Below, piece by piece: positions 1 through 8,422 of a stretch of 10,414 bases of DNA. Location: positions 1-10,414 of the forward strand of contig DASZXJ010000191.1 in the NCBI GenBank assembly GCA_035545895.1, given 5' to 3'. A program made the translations under genes and the position numbers. Every line of letters begins with the position of its first letter. The stretch's first letter is position 1. The notes beneath the pieces are model-generated. The model worked only from the letters and a program-made list of their open reading frames with translations. It did no database searches and had not been told where the DNA came from. The stretch is from DASZXJ01 sp035545895 (lineage in GTDB: Bacteria; Planctomycetota; Phycisphaerae; Tepidisphaerales; Tepidisphaeraceae).

Positions 1-1
1 C

Positions 2-454
2 TATAACAGGTCCGGCGAGCTGGATCGCTCGGCGGTCGCCAGGCGGGTTTTCAATAGCCCGGCCGAGCTAAAGAAGCTCGAAGAGCTGCTTCATCCATTG
101 GTCAATAACGCTCGGGAAAGGCTGATGGAGGCTTGTGCGAACAATTCGCAAGTCCTTGCCTTTGTGTGGGATACGCCTCTTTTGATTGAGACGGGGCTGA
201 ATAAGCGGTGTGACAAGTTGGTCTATGTGGATACGCCATTGGAGGTTAGGCAGAGCAGGGTGCAGAAATCGCGCGGGTGGACGGTGGATCAATTGGCTCG
301 AAGGGAAAATTTACAGCACCCTCTGGACAAAAAGCGTGAAATATCGGATTATGTAATCAGCAATACCGCAGGCGCGGATCAGATTCGCGTTCAAGTCAGA
401 CAAGTGCTTTCTTGGATACTCGCTGGATTGGCTCCGACGACTGGTCTAGAATAA
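2..454 (+). CDS. coaE: Dephospho-CoA kinase, 3' part (5' end outside window)
   Basis: CoaE phosphorylates the 3'-OH of dephospho-CoA with ATP, the last step of coenzyme A synthesis, in the cytosol. The reading frame is open from base 2 to a TAA at 452-454, giving about 150 residues. An internal TTG at 98 could be taken for a start, but recognisable family sequence lies upstream of it, so the gene runs in from outside. Family features visible are the early segment GELDRSAVARRVF, then LEELLHPL, the segment WDTPLLIETGLNKRCDKLVYVD that matches the conserved PLL-E stretch, an Arg-rich lid-like part (RVQKSRGWTVDQLARRE), and the closing SDYVISN, equivalent to the usual 'aD-vI-N'. The N-terminal P-loop is missing because of the window edge, not from truncation. 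rho follows 125 bp downstream on the same strand, so co-transcription is plausible; I see no clear terminator between them. Confidence 0.9.
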   Translation, partial: YNRSGELDRSAVARRVFNSPAELKKLEELLHPLVNNARERLMEACANNSQVLAFVWDTPLLIETGLNKRCDKLVYVDTPLEVRQSRVQKSRGWTVDQLARRENLQHPLDKKREISDYVISNTAGADQIRVQVRQVLSWILAGLAPTTGLE

Positions 455-579
455 GCCTACTGCGGCAGGGGACCGAAATTCCCAAAGGTCTGACCCGGCA
501 GTTTTCCTCTTTCTGAGTTCAACCGTTTTAAAAGTTATCGTTTTCAAATCTCAGTTTTTTCACTCGGAGGCCTAGCCAA

Positions 580-2055
<1,476 letters not shown>

Positions 2056-2084
2056 GCGGGATTCGGACTGTTTCAATTTCCAAC

Positions 2085-2117
2085 AAAGCCCCGGCTGCTC
2101 GCAGCCGGGGTTTTTTT
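2085..2117 (+). terminator. Intrinsic terminator of rho
   Basis: A perfect 9-bp stem, CCCCGGCTG (2089-2097) with CAGCCGGGG (2102-2110), has a 4-base CTCG loop and runs directly into seven T (2111-2117). AAA at 2085-2087 can extend the stem by pairing with the T-run. It lies about 30 bases after the rho stop. The opposite strand shows only a poor U-tract (TTTGTTGG after the stem), so it would be a weak terminator for the convergent kinase operon. Confidence 0.93.
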
Positions 2118-2243
2118 ATTCAACTCGCCGGTGTTTACAGAGATATTCCGATTGAACCCCACCGTTTGATGCAAAATTATTATAGCGAATGAGGCAAGGT
2201 CCACCTTCGCCGAAGATCGCAGCGCTGGCGGGGTGTTGGGATT

Positions 2244-3818
2244 TTATGATTGAGGTAATTGCACGGTGAAGGTTGTTCCTTCGCCGGGTTTGCTGGCGCA
2301 TTCGATGGTGCCGCCGTGGGCTTCGACAATGGTCTTACAGATCGCCAGGCCCAGCCCGCTGCCGCCGTCTTCGCGACTTCGCGCGCCATCGACCCGGTAG
2401 AATCGCTCGAACAGATGGGCCTGGTTTTCGGGAGCGATTCCCACGCCGGTATCGGAAATACTCAGCACGGCTTGCTTTTCGACCTTGCCGACCGAGATGC
2501 TGACCTTGCCGCCTTCGCGGTTGTAGCGGATGGCGTTGGTCAGCAGGTTGGTCGCGACCTGCGCGATTCGCAGGGCGTCGGCGTTCAGTTCCACGGACTG
2601 CAGGTTGGTTTCGATGGTCACGTTCTTCTTGGCTGCGATGGGCGTGATCATCTCGACGCAATCCTTGGCGATGTCGGATAAATCCACCGGTGCAGGCGTG
2701 AGCGAAAGTCGTCCGGCATCGGCGCGGGCGAGCAGCAGCAGAGAATCAACCAAACCTTTCATGCGGTCGCTGGCGCGCAGGCAGGTCTGGAACATTTTCT
2801 GATATTCCTCGGCCGATCGATCGCGCGACAGCGCCAGCTGGGCGTGGGAATGGATGACCGCCAGCGGAGTTCGCAATTCGTGAGACGCATCGGCAGTGAA
2901 GCGCACCTGCTGCTGGAACGCTGCTTCCAGCCGGGCGAAGGTGTCGTTAAGCACATTCGCCAGCGAGCCGAGTTCATTTTTTGTGTCAGCCGTGTCGATT
3001 CGGCGAGACAAATTGGACGCGGAGATTTCCTGGGCGACGGTCGTAATCGTCCGGATGGGCCGGACGGCGCGCCAGGATAGGACCCATCCACCCGCGAGTC
3101 CGACCGCCATGACTCCCGCGCCGATGGCGACGAGAAGCACGGCAAAATGATCGAGTTCCGCTCGCACGGCACGGGTGGATCGACCGACGAGCATGCGAGA
3201 TTCGAACGGGCCATACGCATAGGCTTCGCGCAAATCATCGCGCCAGCGAAGGGTTGAAGGTTCCGGTCCGGGTGGCCAAGCCTGTGGACTATTTCGCTCA
3301 CCCGGGTCGGGCACCGGGATTTTGTCTGAAAAGGAGGACCTCAAAACCTCGCCATTGGGAGCCCAGATGACGAAATAGAGTGATTCGTCTTCGCCGCTGA
3401 ATTTGGCAGCCAGGGTGGCGGGGATTTCGACATTGGGTTGCCAATCGCCCGGGCGGGTGGATGGGCCGGGCCCGCGCCAATCGTTTCGCAGGCCATCAAA
3501 TTCGCGGTCGGGAAATCGATTGGCTTCCAAAGTGGATGGACCACGGCCGCGCCGCTCGAATGGCGGACCGTTTTGATCCCAATCCCCTCGGCCGCGCCCG
3601 CGTCCAAAATCCTGCAGGCGACCTCCCTGCCCACGAAACGGCGGGGGAAAATGAACCCCGGCTGCGAGAATCTGAACCGTCTGTTCCAGTTCGGCATCCA
3701 CCTCGGCATAACGAAGCTGGCTGATGCCGTAATACGATGCCATTCCAAATCCGATCAGCACGGCTGCAAGCAGACCGGCGTGCCAGATTTGGAGCGTCCA
3801 TCGGATCGACTTAAACAT
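2244..3818 (-). CDS. Membrane sensor histidine kinase (HAMP, HisKA, HATPase_c)
   Basis: This 524-residue kinase senses an extracytoplasmic signal, autophosphorylates on His and passes the phosphate to the regulator encoded just upstream. A membrane helix (about 12-34) is followed by an extracytoplasmic region of about 190 residues, a second helix (about 224-248) and a HAMP linker (about 249-302). The H-box FTADASHELRTPL gives phosphoacceptor H313. The ATP-binding domain has N-box NLLTNAIRYN (424-433), G1 box DTGVGI (456-461), F-box FERFYRVD (470-477) and G2 box GGSGLGLAI (485-493). All catalytic boxes are intact. Residues about 57-128 are rich in Arg, Gly and Pro (for example GRGRGRGDWDQNGPPFERRGRG), unlike an ordinary folded PAS or Cache sensor. 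The start ATG lies inside the last codons of the regulator gene (8-bp overlap, ATGTTTAA) with only a distant GAGG before it, so translation is probably coupled. The stimulus cannot be told from the sequence. Confidence 0.93.
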   Translation of the reverse strand: MFKSIRWTLQIWHAGLLAAVLIGFGMASYYGISQLRYAEVDAELEQTVQILAAGVHFPPPFRGQGGRLQDFGRGRGRGDWDQNGPPFERRGRGPSTLEANRFPDREFDGLRNDWRGPGPSTRPGDWQPNVEIPATLAAKFSGEDESLYFVIWAPNGEVLRSSFSDKIPVPDPGERNSPQAWPPGPEPSTLRWRDDLREAYAYGPFESRMLVGRSTRAVRAELDHFAVLLVAIGAGVMAVGLAGGWVLSWRAVRPIRTITTVAQEISASNLSRRIDTADTKNELGSLANVLNDTFARLEAAFQQQVRFTADASHELRTPLAVIHSHAQLALSRDRSAEEYQKMFQTCLRASDRMKGLVDSLLLLARADAGRLSLTPAPVDLSDIAKDCVEMITPIAAKKNVTIETNLQSVELNADALRIAQVATNLLTNAIRYNREGGKVSISVGKVEKQAVLSISDTGVGIAPENQAHLFERFYRVDGARSREDGGSGLGLAICKTIVEAHGGTIECASKPGEGTTFTVQLPQS

Positions 3819-4464
3819 GAATCAGATATCCCTCGCCTCGCCGGGTCGTGATGAAATCCTTGCCCAGCTTTCGGCGAACGTTGGCGATGTGCACCTCGAC
3901 CAGGTTCGACAAACTGTCATCCTGCTCGTCAAACAGGTGCTCGTAAATCATCGTCCGCGACACCAGTTTACCCTTATGCAAAGCGAATAATTCCACCAAT
4001 GCATATTCGCGAGGCGTGAGCGCGACGGGCTGGCCGTCTTTTCGCACGGTTCGGTCGGATGTATCGATGGTGACGTCGCCCACCGCGATCATCGCGTTGG
4101 CCTGGCCGGCGGAGCGACGAATCAGCGCCCGCAGACGCGCTTTCAATTCGGGCAATTCAAATGGCTTGGTCAAATAATCGTCCGCGCCGGAGTCCAGCCC
4201 CTTGACCCGATCCGGCAGGCTGTCGCGGGCGGTGAGAATCAGCACCGGGGTGGCCTTGGTTTTTCGCAATTCCTTGAGCAAATCCCAGCCGCTCATGCCG
4301 GGCAGCATCAGGTCGAGAACAATGGCGTCGTAGTCGGTTCCCTGCGCTTTGAAAAGACCATTTTTCCCATCTGAAGCTTCGTCAATCGCGTAGTCGGCCT
4401 CGCGCAACGACTGGGCAACCACTTCAAGCAGATCGGGTTCATCTTCAATAACAAGCACTCGCAT
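3811..4464 (-). CDS. OmpR/PhoB-family response regulator
   Basis: This 217-residue cytosolic DNA-binding regulator is the partner of the histidine kinase that follows it. The receiver domain (1-115) has the acidic pocket E7/D8, phosphoacceptor D51 in IVLDLMLPGMSGW, the switch Thr T78 in ILTAR and conserved K100 in the DDYLTKPF motif. The winged-helix output domain (about 122-217) carries LTPREYALVELFALHKGKLV and a recognition-helix segment LSNLVEVHIANVRRKLG, ending in the wing motif TTRRGEGYLI, which is typical of the OmpR class. The ATG at 4462-4464 is preceded by GGAG (reverse complement of 4471-4474). Regulator first and kinase second with overlapping ends is the usual arrangement. A tandem GTTAA repeat lies 27-43 bases upstream of the start and could serve autoregulation. 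Target genes are unknown. Confidence 0.96.
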   Translation of the reverse strand: MRVLVIEDEPDLLEVVAQSLREADYAIDEASDGKNGLFKAQGTDYDAIVLDLMLPGMSGWDLLKELRKTKATPVLILTARDSLPDRVKGLDSGADDYLTKPFELPELKARLRALIRRSAGQANAMIAVGDVTIDTSDRTVRKDGQPVALTPREYALVELFALHKGKLVSRTMIYEHLFDEQDDSLSNLVEVHIANVRRKLGKDFITTRRGEGYLIHV

Positions 4465-4490
4465 GACAATCTCCGGACAAGTTTGGGCTT

Positions 4491-4507
4491 GGTTAAATCG
4501 TCGTTAA
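4491..4507. promoter_or_regulatory. PhoP-box-like tandem repeat upstream of the response regulator
   Basis: On the + strand the sequence reads GGTTAA (4491-4496), five bases, CGTTAA (4502-4507). These are two near-identical half-sites one DNA turn (11 bp) apart. OmpR-family regulators characteristically bind as dimers to direct repeats with this spacing, and the half-sites resemble the GGTTTA of PhoP boxes. The site sits 27-43 bases upstream of the regulator start, probably over or downstream of its promoter. The binding role is inferred; I could not pick out a reliable -35/-10 pair here. Confidence 0.4.
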
Positions 4508-4551
4508 TTTACCTCGCCCAACCTGAAGAGAGGCTTAAGATCATCCTTCAA

Positions 4552-4684
4552 TTATCGCGCATGGCAAAACAGCCTGTCACCGGTGGCGATCAGATTACCG
4601 ATTTATCGCATTGACCGGCTGGCCGATTGTGGGAATCGCGATAACTAACACCCAAATTTTTCGACCGTAATCACGTTGCGATAA
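4552..4684. promoter_or_regulatory. Cluster of four GCGATAA sites
   Basis: The 7-mer TTATCGC occurs at 4552-4558 and 4603-4609, and its complement GCGATAA at 4638-4644 and 4678-4684. The first two thus point one way and the last two the other, with start-to-start distances of 51, 35 and 40 bases. Four copies of one 7-mer within about 130 bp is well above chance, and I noticed none elsewhere in the window by eye. The cluster fills the gap between the end of the dikinase gene and the regulator start, where the promoter of the two-component operon must lie. A repeated operator is the simplest reading; the binding protein is unknown. Confidence 0.35.
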
Positions 4685-4690
4685 CCTGGT

Positions 4691-4751
4691 TTAGCGCCGC
4701 CGCTTGCGGCGGGTTCGTTACGCGGGAACCCGTCGCAAGCGACGGGGCTAA
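4691..4751. repeat. GC-rich double-hairpin palindromic repeat
   Basis: Two inverted copies of a 26-bp element form this repeat: 4691-4716 pairs with 4726-4751 with three non-Watson-Crick positions, one of them a G-T. Each copy is itself a hairpin: CCGCCGC-TT-GCGGCGG (4697-4712) and CCCGTCGC-AA-GCGACGGG (4729-4746). The two hairpins differ by a C-G to T-A exchange that keeps pairing, suggesting that structure is selected. The ends read TTAGC...GCTAA. I recall similar 'CGCTTGCG' hairpins dispersed between genes in planctomycetes, so this is probably one copy of a genomic family. It lies 36-96 bases after the dikinase stop and may protect or end that transcript. It is not a standard intrinsic terminator: on the - strand the T-run precedes the hairpin. 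Confidence 0.75.
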
Positions 4752-4786
4752 AAAAGACCTTGTCCCAATATTACTCCCAGTTCTTC

Positions 4787-7700
4787 TTAAGCAATCTTCC
4801 AAAACGCGCGGAACAGAAACACCGCGGGCAAATAGACGATGATGTAAAGCCACAGCCAGCCAATATCGAGCGTGGCCAATCGACCCGGCAACATTGCAAA
4901 TGGCCTGAAGAATATCTTTTCCTGTTTTGATTTGGGATAAACGACCTGCACCTGTTTGATCGGCGAACCGTTCGAACCGGTCATGATTTTCGGTGTGGGC
5001 GGATATTGATCGCCGAGCACGATATTCATCGAGATCGGCGATTGGCCTGGCGAAGCTACGCTGACTGCGAATCGCCCGGTCATGCCTTGGGGCGGATGCA
5101 CCAGCCAGGTGATGCCCTGCACCGGAATGCCTTCCTCCAGATACGCCTGCAAATCGTCGGCCGTCTGTTTACGGCCCAAATCGGGAGCGATCGTCAGTTG
5201 CCACGGCTCGCTCGAATCGTTGCGGGGCTGACGATAAAGCATGAGCAATTGTTCCAGTGTTTTACGAATGGGCGGCAACGTTCGCGACGCCGGCGTCGAT
5301 TCATCCAACGCTGTTCCTTCGGGCAGGTTAAGTTGCATCGGCTGAGCCCAGTCGGCGTCCACTTTGGCGACGATCTGCACCGCCGAGCCTGCCGCTGCGT
5401 TCCACGCCAGGGGATCAACCCGCTCCTTGAACCAGACAAACGGCAGGATCATCGGGCCGAGCAGAATCCCGACCGGCACCATCGCCGCCATCAACGTGCG
5501 AACCTGAACCGTCGATGCGGCATTGAGAAGAGCATCACGACGACGCGATTTGGCGGGGAGTAATTCGGCCTGTTTGCGAAGCGCGTTTGCACGACGTTTG
5601 GCTTCGAGCAGCCGCGGATTATCAGTGAAAAACTTTTGAATGAGCAGAGTGATCGCGGCAATACCGACCGCCACGATCGCAACCGTTGCCGGCTTGCCGA
5701 GCGTTCGAACAACCGGCCACAAAATCAGATCGATTGTCGCCAGAGTCGGTTGATAAACCCATCTTGCGGGCAGCGTAAAGAATGCGGCGAGGTAAACCGT
5801 CCAAAGCAGAGCCAGGCGATTGCGAATGGTTGCAGCTTGACGTTCTTTCGATCCAACCGGTGGTGGCAGGAGCTTGTGTTCGATGCTCATGTTGTCTGGA
5901 TCAATTGAATCGAGCTTTAGAACCTCGGCTCCGGCTGGCTGAGCCTTGGCGGCCCATCCGCGATGTCCATCGACGTGGATCTGTTCGCCATCGCGGAATA
6001 ATCGAGTTGCATCGGGCAGCACGACGGCGGGCAATCCCATTTCCCGCGCGACCACCGCGCCGTGCGACAAGGCTCCGCCGCATTCAAGCACCAGCCCGGC
6101 AGCGCTCGCGAAAAGCGGTGTCCACGATGGATCGGTGCTGGGGCATACCAGGATATAACCCTTGCCCAACTCGCGGGCCTCGCCCGGCGAGTGAAGAACA
6201 CGAGCCTGACCCGACGCCGACCCGGACGAAACCGCAAACGCACGGTGAGCGTCGCAGTTGGCTTGCATCAGTGAAGGCTCGCCCAGCGTGTCGATTGAAT
6301 TGCAGTCAATCACCCGCGGCAACGTCAGCCGAGCCTCAGATTTATCAATCGCTTTGCGCTTTTCGATGATGTGCAGCGGCGCGTATCCCACTCGAAGCGA
6401 GTCAAAAAGTTCCTCGCGAGTCAGGAAAAACACGTCCTGCCCGATCTCAAGCCGCCGACCTGCCTCTAGCGCGACATCGCGCAGCAGGTCGTATCCGAGC
6501 ATGAGAAAATCCTTACCATCCTCGCGGAATGTGATGTATCGACGGGCCATGGCGATCCGATTCGCCAGTTCTTCACGATCCGTTTCATTGAGTTTCGCCC
6601 GTAAAGACTCGACCCGCTGTTGCACTCTCGCGCAGGTATGGCGATGACGTTCCATCGGTGATTCAGCGGTCGCGAGTCGCGCAGCCATCTCCAACGCACC
6701 CGTTGGATTTTCGCGCCAGCGCGGCGATGCCAGATCAAATTCTCCGGCAGCCCGATGTCCGTGGGAGGCAAGCCAGCTTTCCATCGAACGCTGGCCGGTG
6801 CCCACTTCGTGCAATTCCGAATCCGCCAGCATGGTTCGGGTCGGGGTATCGCTGATCGACAGCAACTGCGACAGTTCATCCGGGTCTTCATCCCAGAAAT
6901 GTTCCGCAAGAAACGTCCGCAAGTCCGCGATCGCCATCCCGCTGACGAGGCTGGGCAGGAGTGTTTGCGGAGCGAAGGTATCGAGCACCATTTTTTCGTG
7001 CTCGCGCCACAATTCGATCAGCCAATCGGTCGTAACCGTGTGCAGATCGATCGGCTTGCTGCGAGCGACGTACGCCTGGATTTCCGGGAAAAGATTGTCG
7101 CGAAGTTCACGGTCCAGGGATTTGGAAAGATCCCGCAGTTTTGTGTCGGCTGCCCGAAGCTTTCGCGAGATGTTCCACCGGGCCCGCATCGATCCGCGTG
7201 GCACGCTTGGCGGAATTTGCGACACATCCGGGCGGCGCTTCAATTCCTCGATATCGTAAGCCATCGGGAAATCTTCGAAGAACATCCCGGGCGCGCGGGA
7301 AGCATCCATGTAGATCTTCCCGCCGATGCGCTCCAGAAAACCGTCGCGCATCACCGCTGGCGACGGCTCAAATCCCGCCTGCCGGTACATTTCACCGAAA
7401 CCGCCGGCGCCGGACATCAGCCGGGAAATCACGCTCCAGGTCAGTGGGGTTGGGTGCGTTAAAGTCTCGGCCAGATTGTGCAAAACCCATGGCCCGCGAC
7501 CGGCGGACAGTTCGCTTTGCAAATGTTCGCGCGTATGGACAAGCAGTTGTTCATATTCCTCGGATTGCTCGAAGGTTGTGATCGGCCGCGATTGAAGCAG
7601 GAATATCTCACCGGCTTGGATCGCCCATTCAATATCCTGTGGCGAACCGAAATGCGCAGCCACGCGTTTGCCCAATTGCCAAAGCCGGTGCACGTCCTGG

Positions 7701-8422
7701 CTGTTCAGACACGACCGGCGACGTTGCGATTCATTGACCGATTGCTCTTCGTGCGTGCCGGCTGTGTATTGCACGCGTTTATCCGAAATCGTTGCTTCGA
7801 TTACCCGGCCTGTCTGTTGATCGAGTCGCAACACATCGGGCTGAACTTTTCCGGAAACCAGCGCTTCGCCAAGCCCCCAACTGGCTTCGATGAGCATTTC
7901 GCGCGATCCTCCCTGCCTGGGGTTGGCGGTGAAGAGGACGCCTGCAACCTCGGCAGGCACGAGCTTTTGCACGACGACCGCCATTGCCACGCGTGAGCCG
8001 TCGATCCCATGCTCGTTCAAATATGCGCGGATTCTTGGCGCATCGATGCTCGCCCAGCAGCGACGGACCGCGTCGATCAATTCGGCTTCGCCGTTGATAT
8101 CGAGAAACGTGTCGTACTGGCCCGCCATCGAAGCAGCGGCCATGTCCTCGGCGGTGGCGGACGATCGAACCGCCACCGGACCTGCGCCGATTGCTCGATA
8201 GGCCAGTTGAATGTCCTGGATCACTTCCGGCGGCAGTTCAACGATTTCATCGGCCGGCGTTCGATTTCGCGCGAATATGAACGCGCGGGTGTTGACGACA
8301 AACCCTTCCGGCACGGTAAATCCGGCGCGAATCAACCGGCCCAGGTTGGCGGCCTTGCCTCCCACGAGCGATTTGTCGCGGCAATCGAACAAATTCTGCG
8401 TGTAAATCTGCGCGTGAATCAT
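4787..8422 (-). CDS. ATP-grasp/phosphohistidine dikinase fused to an EMC3/TMCO1-like membrane domain
   Basis: Residues 1-290 form a PEP-synthase-type ATP-grasp domain: SLVGGKAANLG with K23, VAVRSSATAED with R86, and the metal and nucleotide residues DIEW (E265) and LLQSRP (Q277, R279). A middle region (about 295-720) starts with HPTPLTWSVI, as in rifampin phosphotransferases. The swivelling domain has GGALSHGAVVAREMGLPAVV with phosphoacceptor H787. The order ATP-grasp, middle, His domain is that of rifampin phosphotransferase; the PEP/pyruvate-binding TIM barrel of PEP synthase is absent. Both ATP-side and His active sites look intact, so ATP hydrolysis to AMP and Pi with phosphotransfer through H787 is expected; the acceptor is unknown. 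Residues 870-1211 add membrane helices at about 870-888, 911-930, 977-998 and 1188-1206. A charged helical cytosolic segment (932-970) lies between helices 2 and 3, an extracytoplasmic domain (about 1000-1183) between helices 3 and 4, and GWLWLYIIVYLP near the end, resembling DUF106/EMC3/TMCO1 of the Oxa1/YidC superfamily. The ATG overlaps the propeller gene's stop (ATGA), with GGGGGA upstream. Confidence 0.85.
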   Translation of the reverse strand: MIHAQIYTQNLFDCRDKSLVGGKAANLGRLIRAGFTVPEGFVVNTRAFIFARNRTPADEIVELPPEVIQDIQLAYRAIGAGPVAVRSSATAEDMAAASMAGQYDTFLDINGEAELIDAVRRCWASIDAPRIRAYLNEHGIDGSRVAMAVVVQKLVPAEVAGVLFTANPRQGGSREMLIEASWGLGEALVSGKVQPDVLRLDQQTGRVIEATISDKRVQYTAGTHEEQSVNESQRRRSCLNSQDVHRLWQLGKRVAAHFGSPQDIEWAIQAGEIFLLQSRPITTFEQSEEYEQLLVHTREHLQSELSAGRGPWVLHNLAETLTHPTPLTWSVISRLMSGAGGFGEMYRQAGFEPSPAVMRDGFLERIGGKIYMDASRAPGMFFEDFPMAYDIEELKRRPDVSQIPPSVPRGSMRARWNISRKLRAADTKLRDLSKSLDRELRDNLFPEIQAYVARSKPIDLHTVTTDWLIELWREHEKMVLDTFAPQTLLPSLVSGMAIADLRTFLAEHFWDEDPDELSQLLSISDTPTRTMLADSELHEVGTGQRSMESWLASHGHRAAGEFDLASPRWRENPTGALEMAARLATAESPMERHRHTCARVQQRVESLRAKLNETDREELANRIAMARRYITFREDGKDFLMLGYDLLRDVALEAGRRLEIGQDVFFLTREELFDSLRVGYAPLHIIEKRKAIDKSEARLTLPRVIDCNSIDTLGEPSLMQANCDAHRAFAVSSGSASGQARVLHSPGEARELGKGYILVCPSTDPSWTPLFASAAGLVLECGGALSHGAVVAREMGLPAVVLPDATRLFRDGEQIHVDGHRGWAAKAQPAGAEVLKLDSIDPDNMSIEHKLLPPPVGSKERQAATIRNRLALLWTVYLAAFFTLPARWVYQPTLATIDLILWPVVRTLGKPATVAIVAVGIAAITLLIQKFFTDNPRLLEAKRRANALRKQAELLPAKSRRRDALLNAASTVQVRTLMAAMVPVGILLGPMILPFVWFKERVDPLAWNAAAGSAVQIVAKVDADWAQPMQLNLPEGTALDESTPASRTLPPIRKTLEQLLMLYRQPRNDSSEPWQLTIAPDLGRKQTADDLQAYLEEGIPVQGITWLVHPPQGMTGRFAVSVASPGQSPISMNIVLGDQYPPTPKIMTGSNGSPIKQVQVVYPKSKQEKIFFRPFAMLPGRLATLDIGWLWLYIIVYLPAVFLFRAFWKIA

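Noticed and set aside
455..579. Structured leader or attenuator before rho (GGACC/GGTCT and CTGC/GCAG pairs)
   Set aside because: The pairs do not combine into a stable stem; only the ribosome binding site is convincing.
2150..2190. Sigma70-like promoter on the + strand (TTGAAC ... TATTAT)
   Set aside because: Spacing is about 20 bases and it would read antisense into the kinase gene; with AT-rich DNA here a chance match is likely.
4691..4756. Intrinsic terminator for the dikinase operon
   Set aside because: On the - strand the T-run lies before the hairpin, and on the + strand the hairpin is followed by A, so neither strand has a hairpin then U-tract.
4787..8422. Assignment as PEP synthase, pyruvate phosphate dikinase or PTS enzyme I
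   Set aside because: The C-terminal PEP/pyruvate-binding TIM barrel is absent and membrane helices follow the phosphohistidine domain instead; domain order fits rifampin phosphotransferase better.
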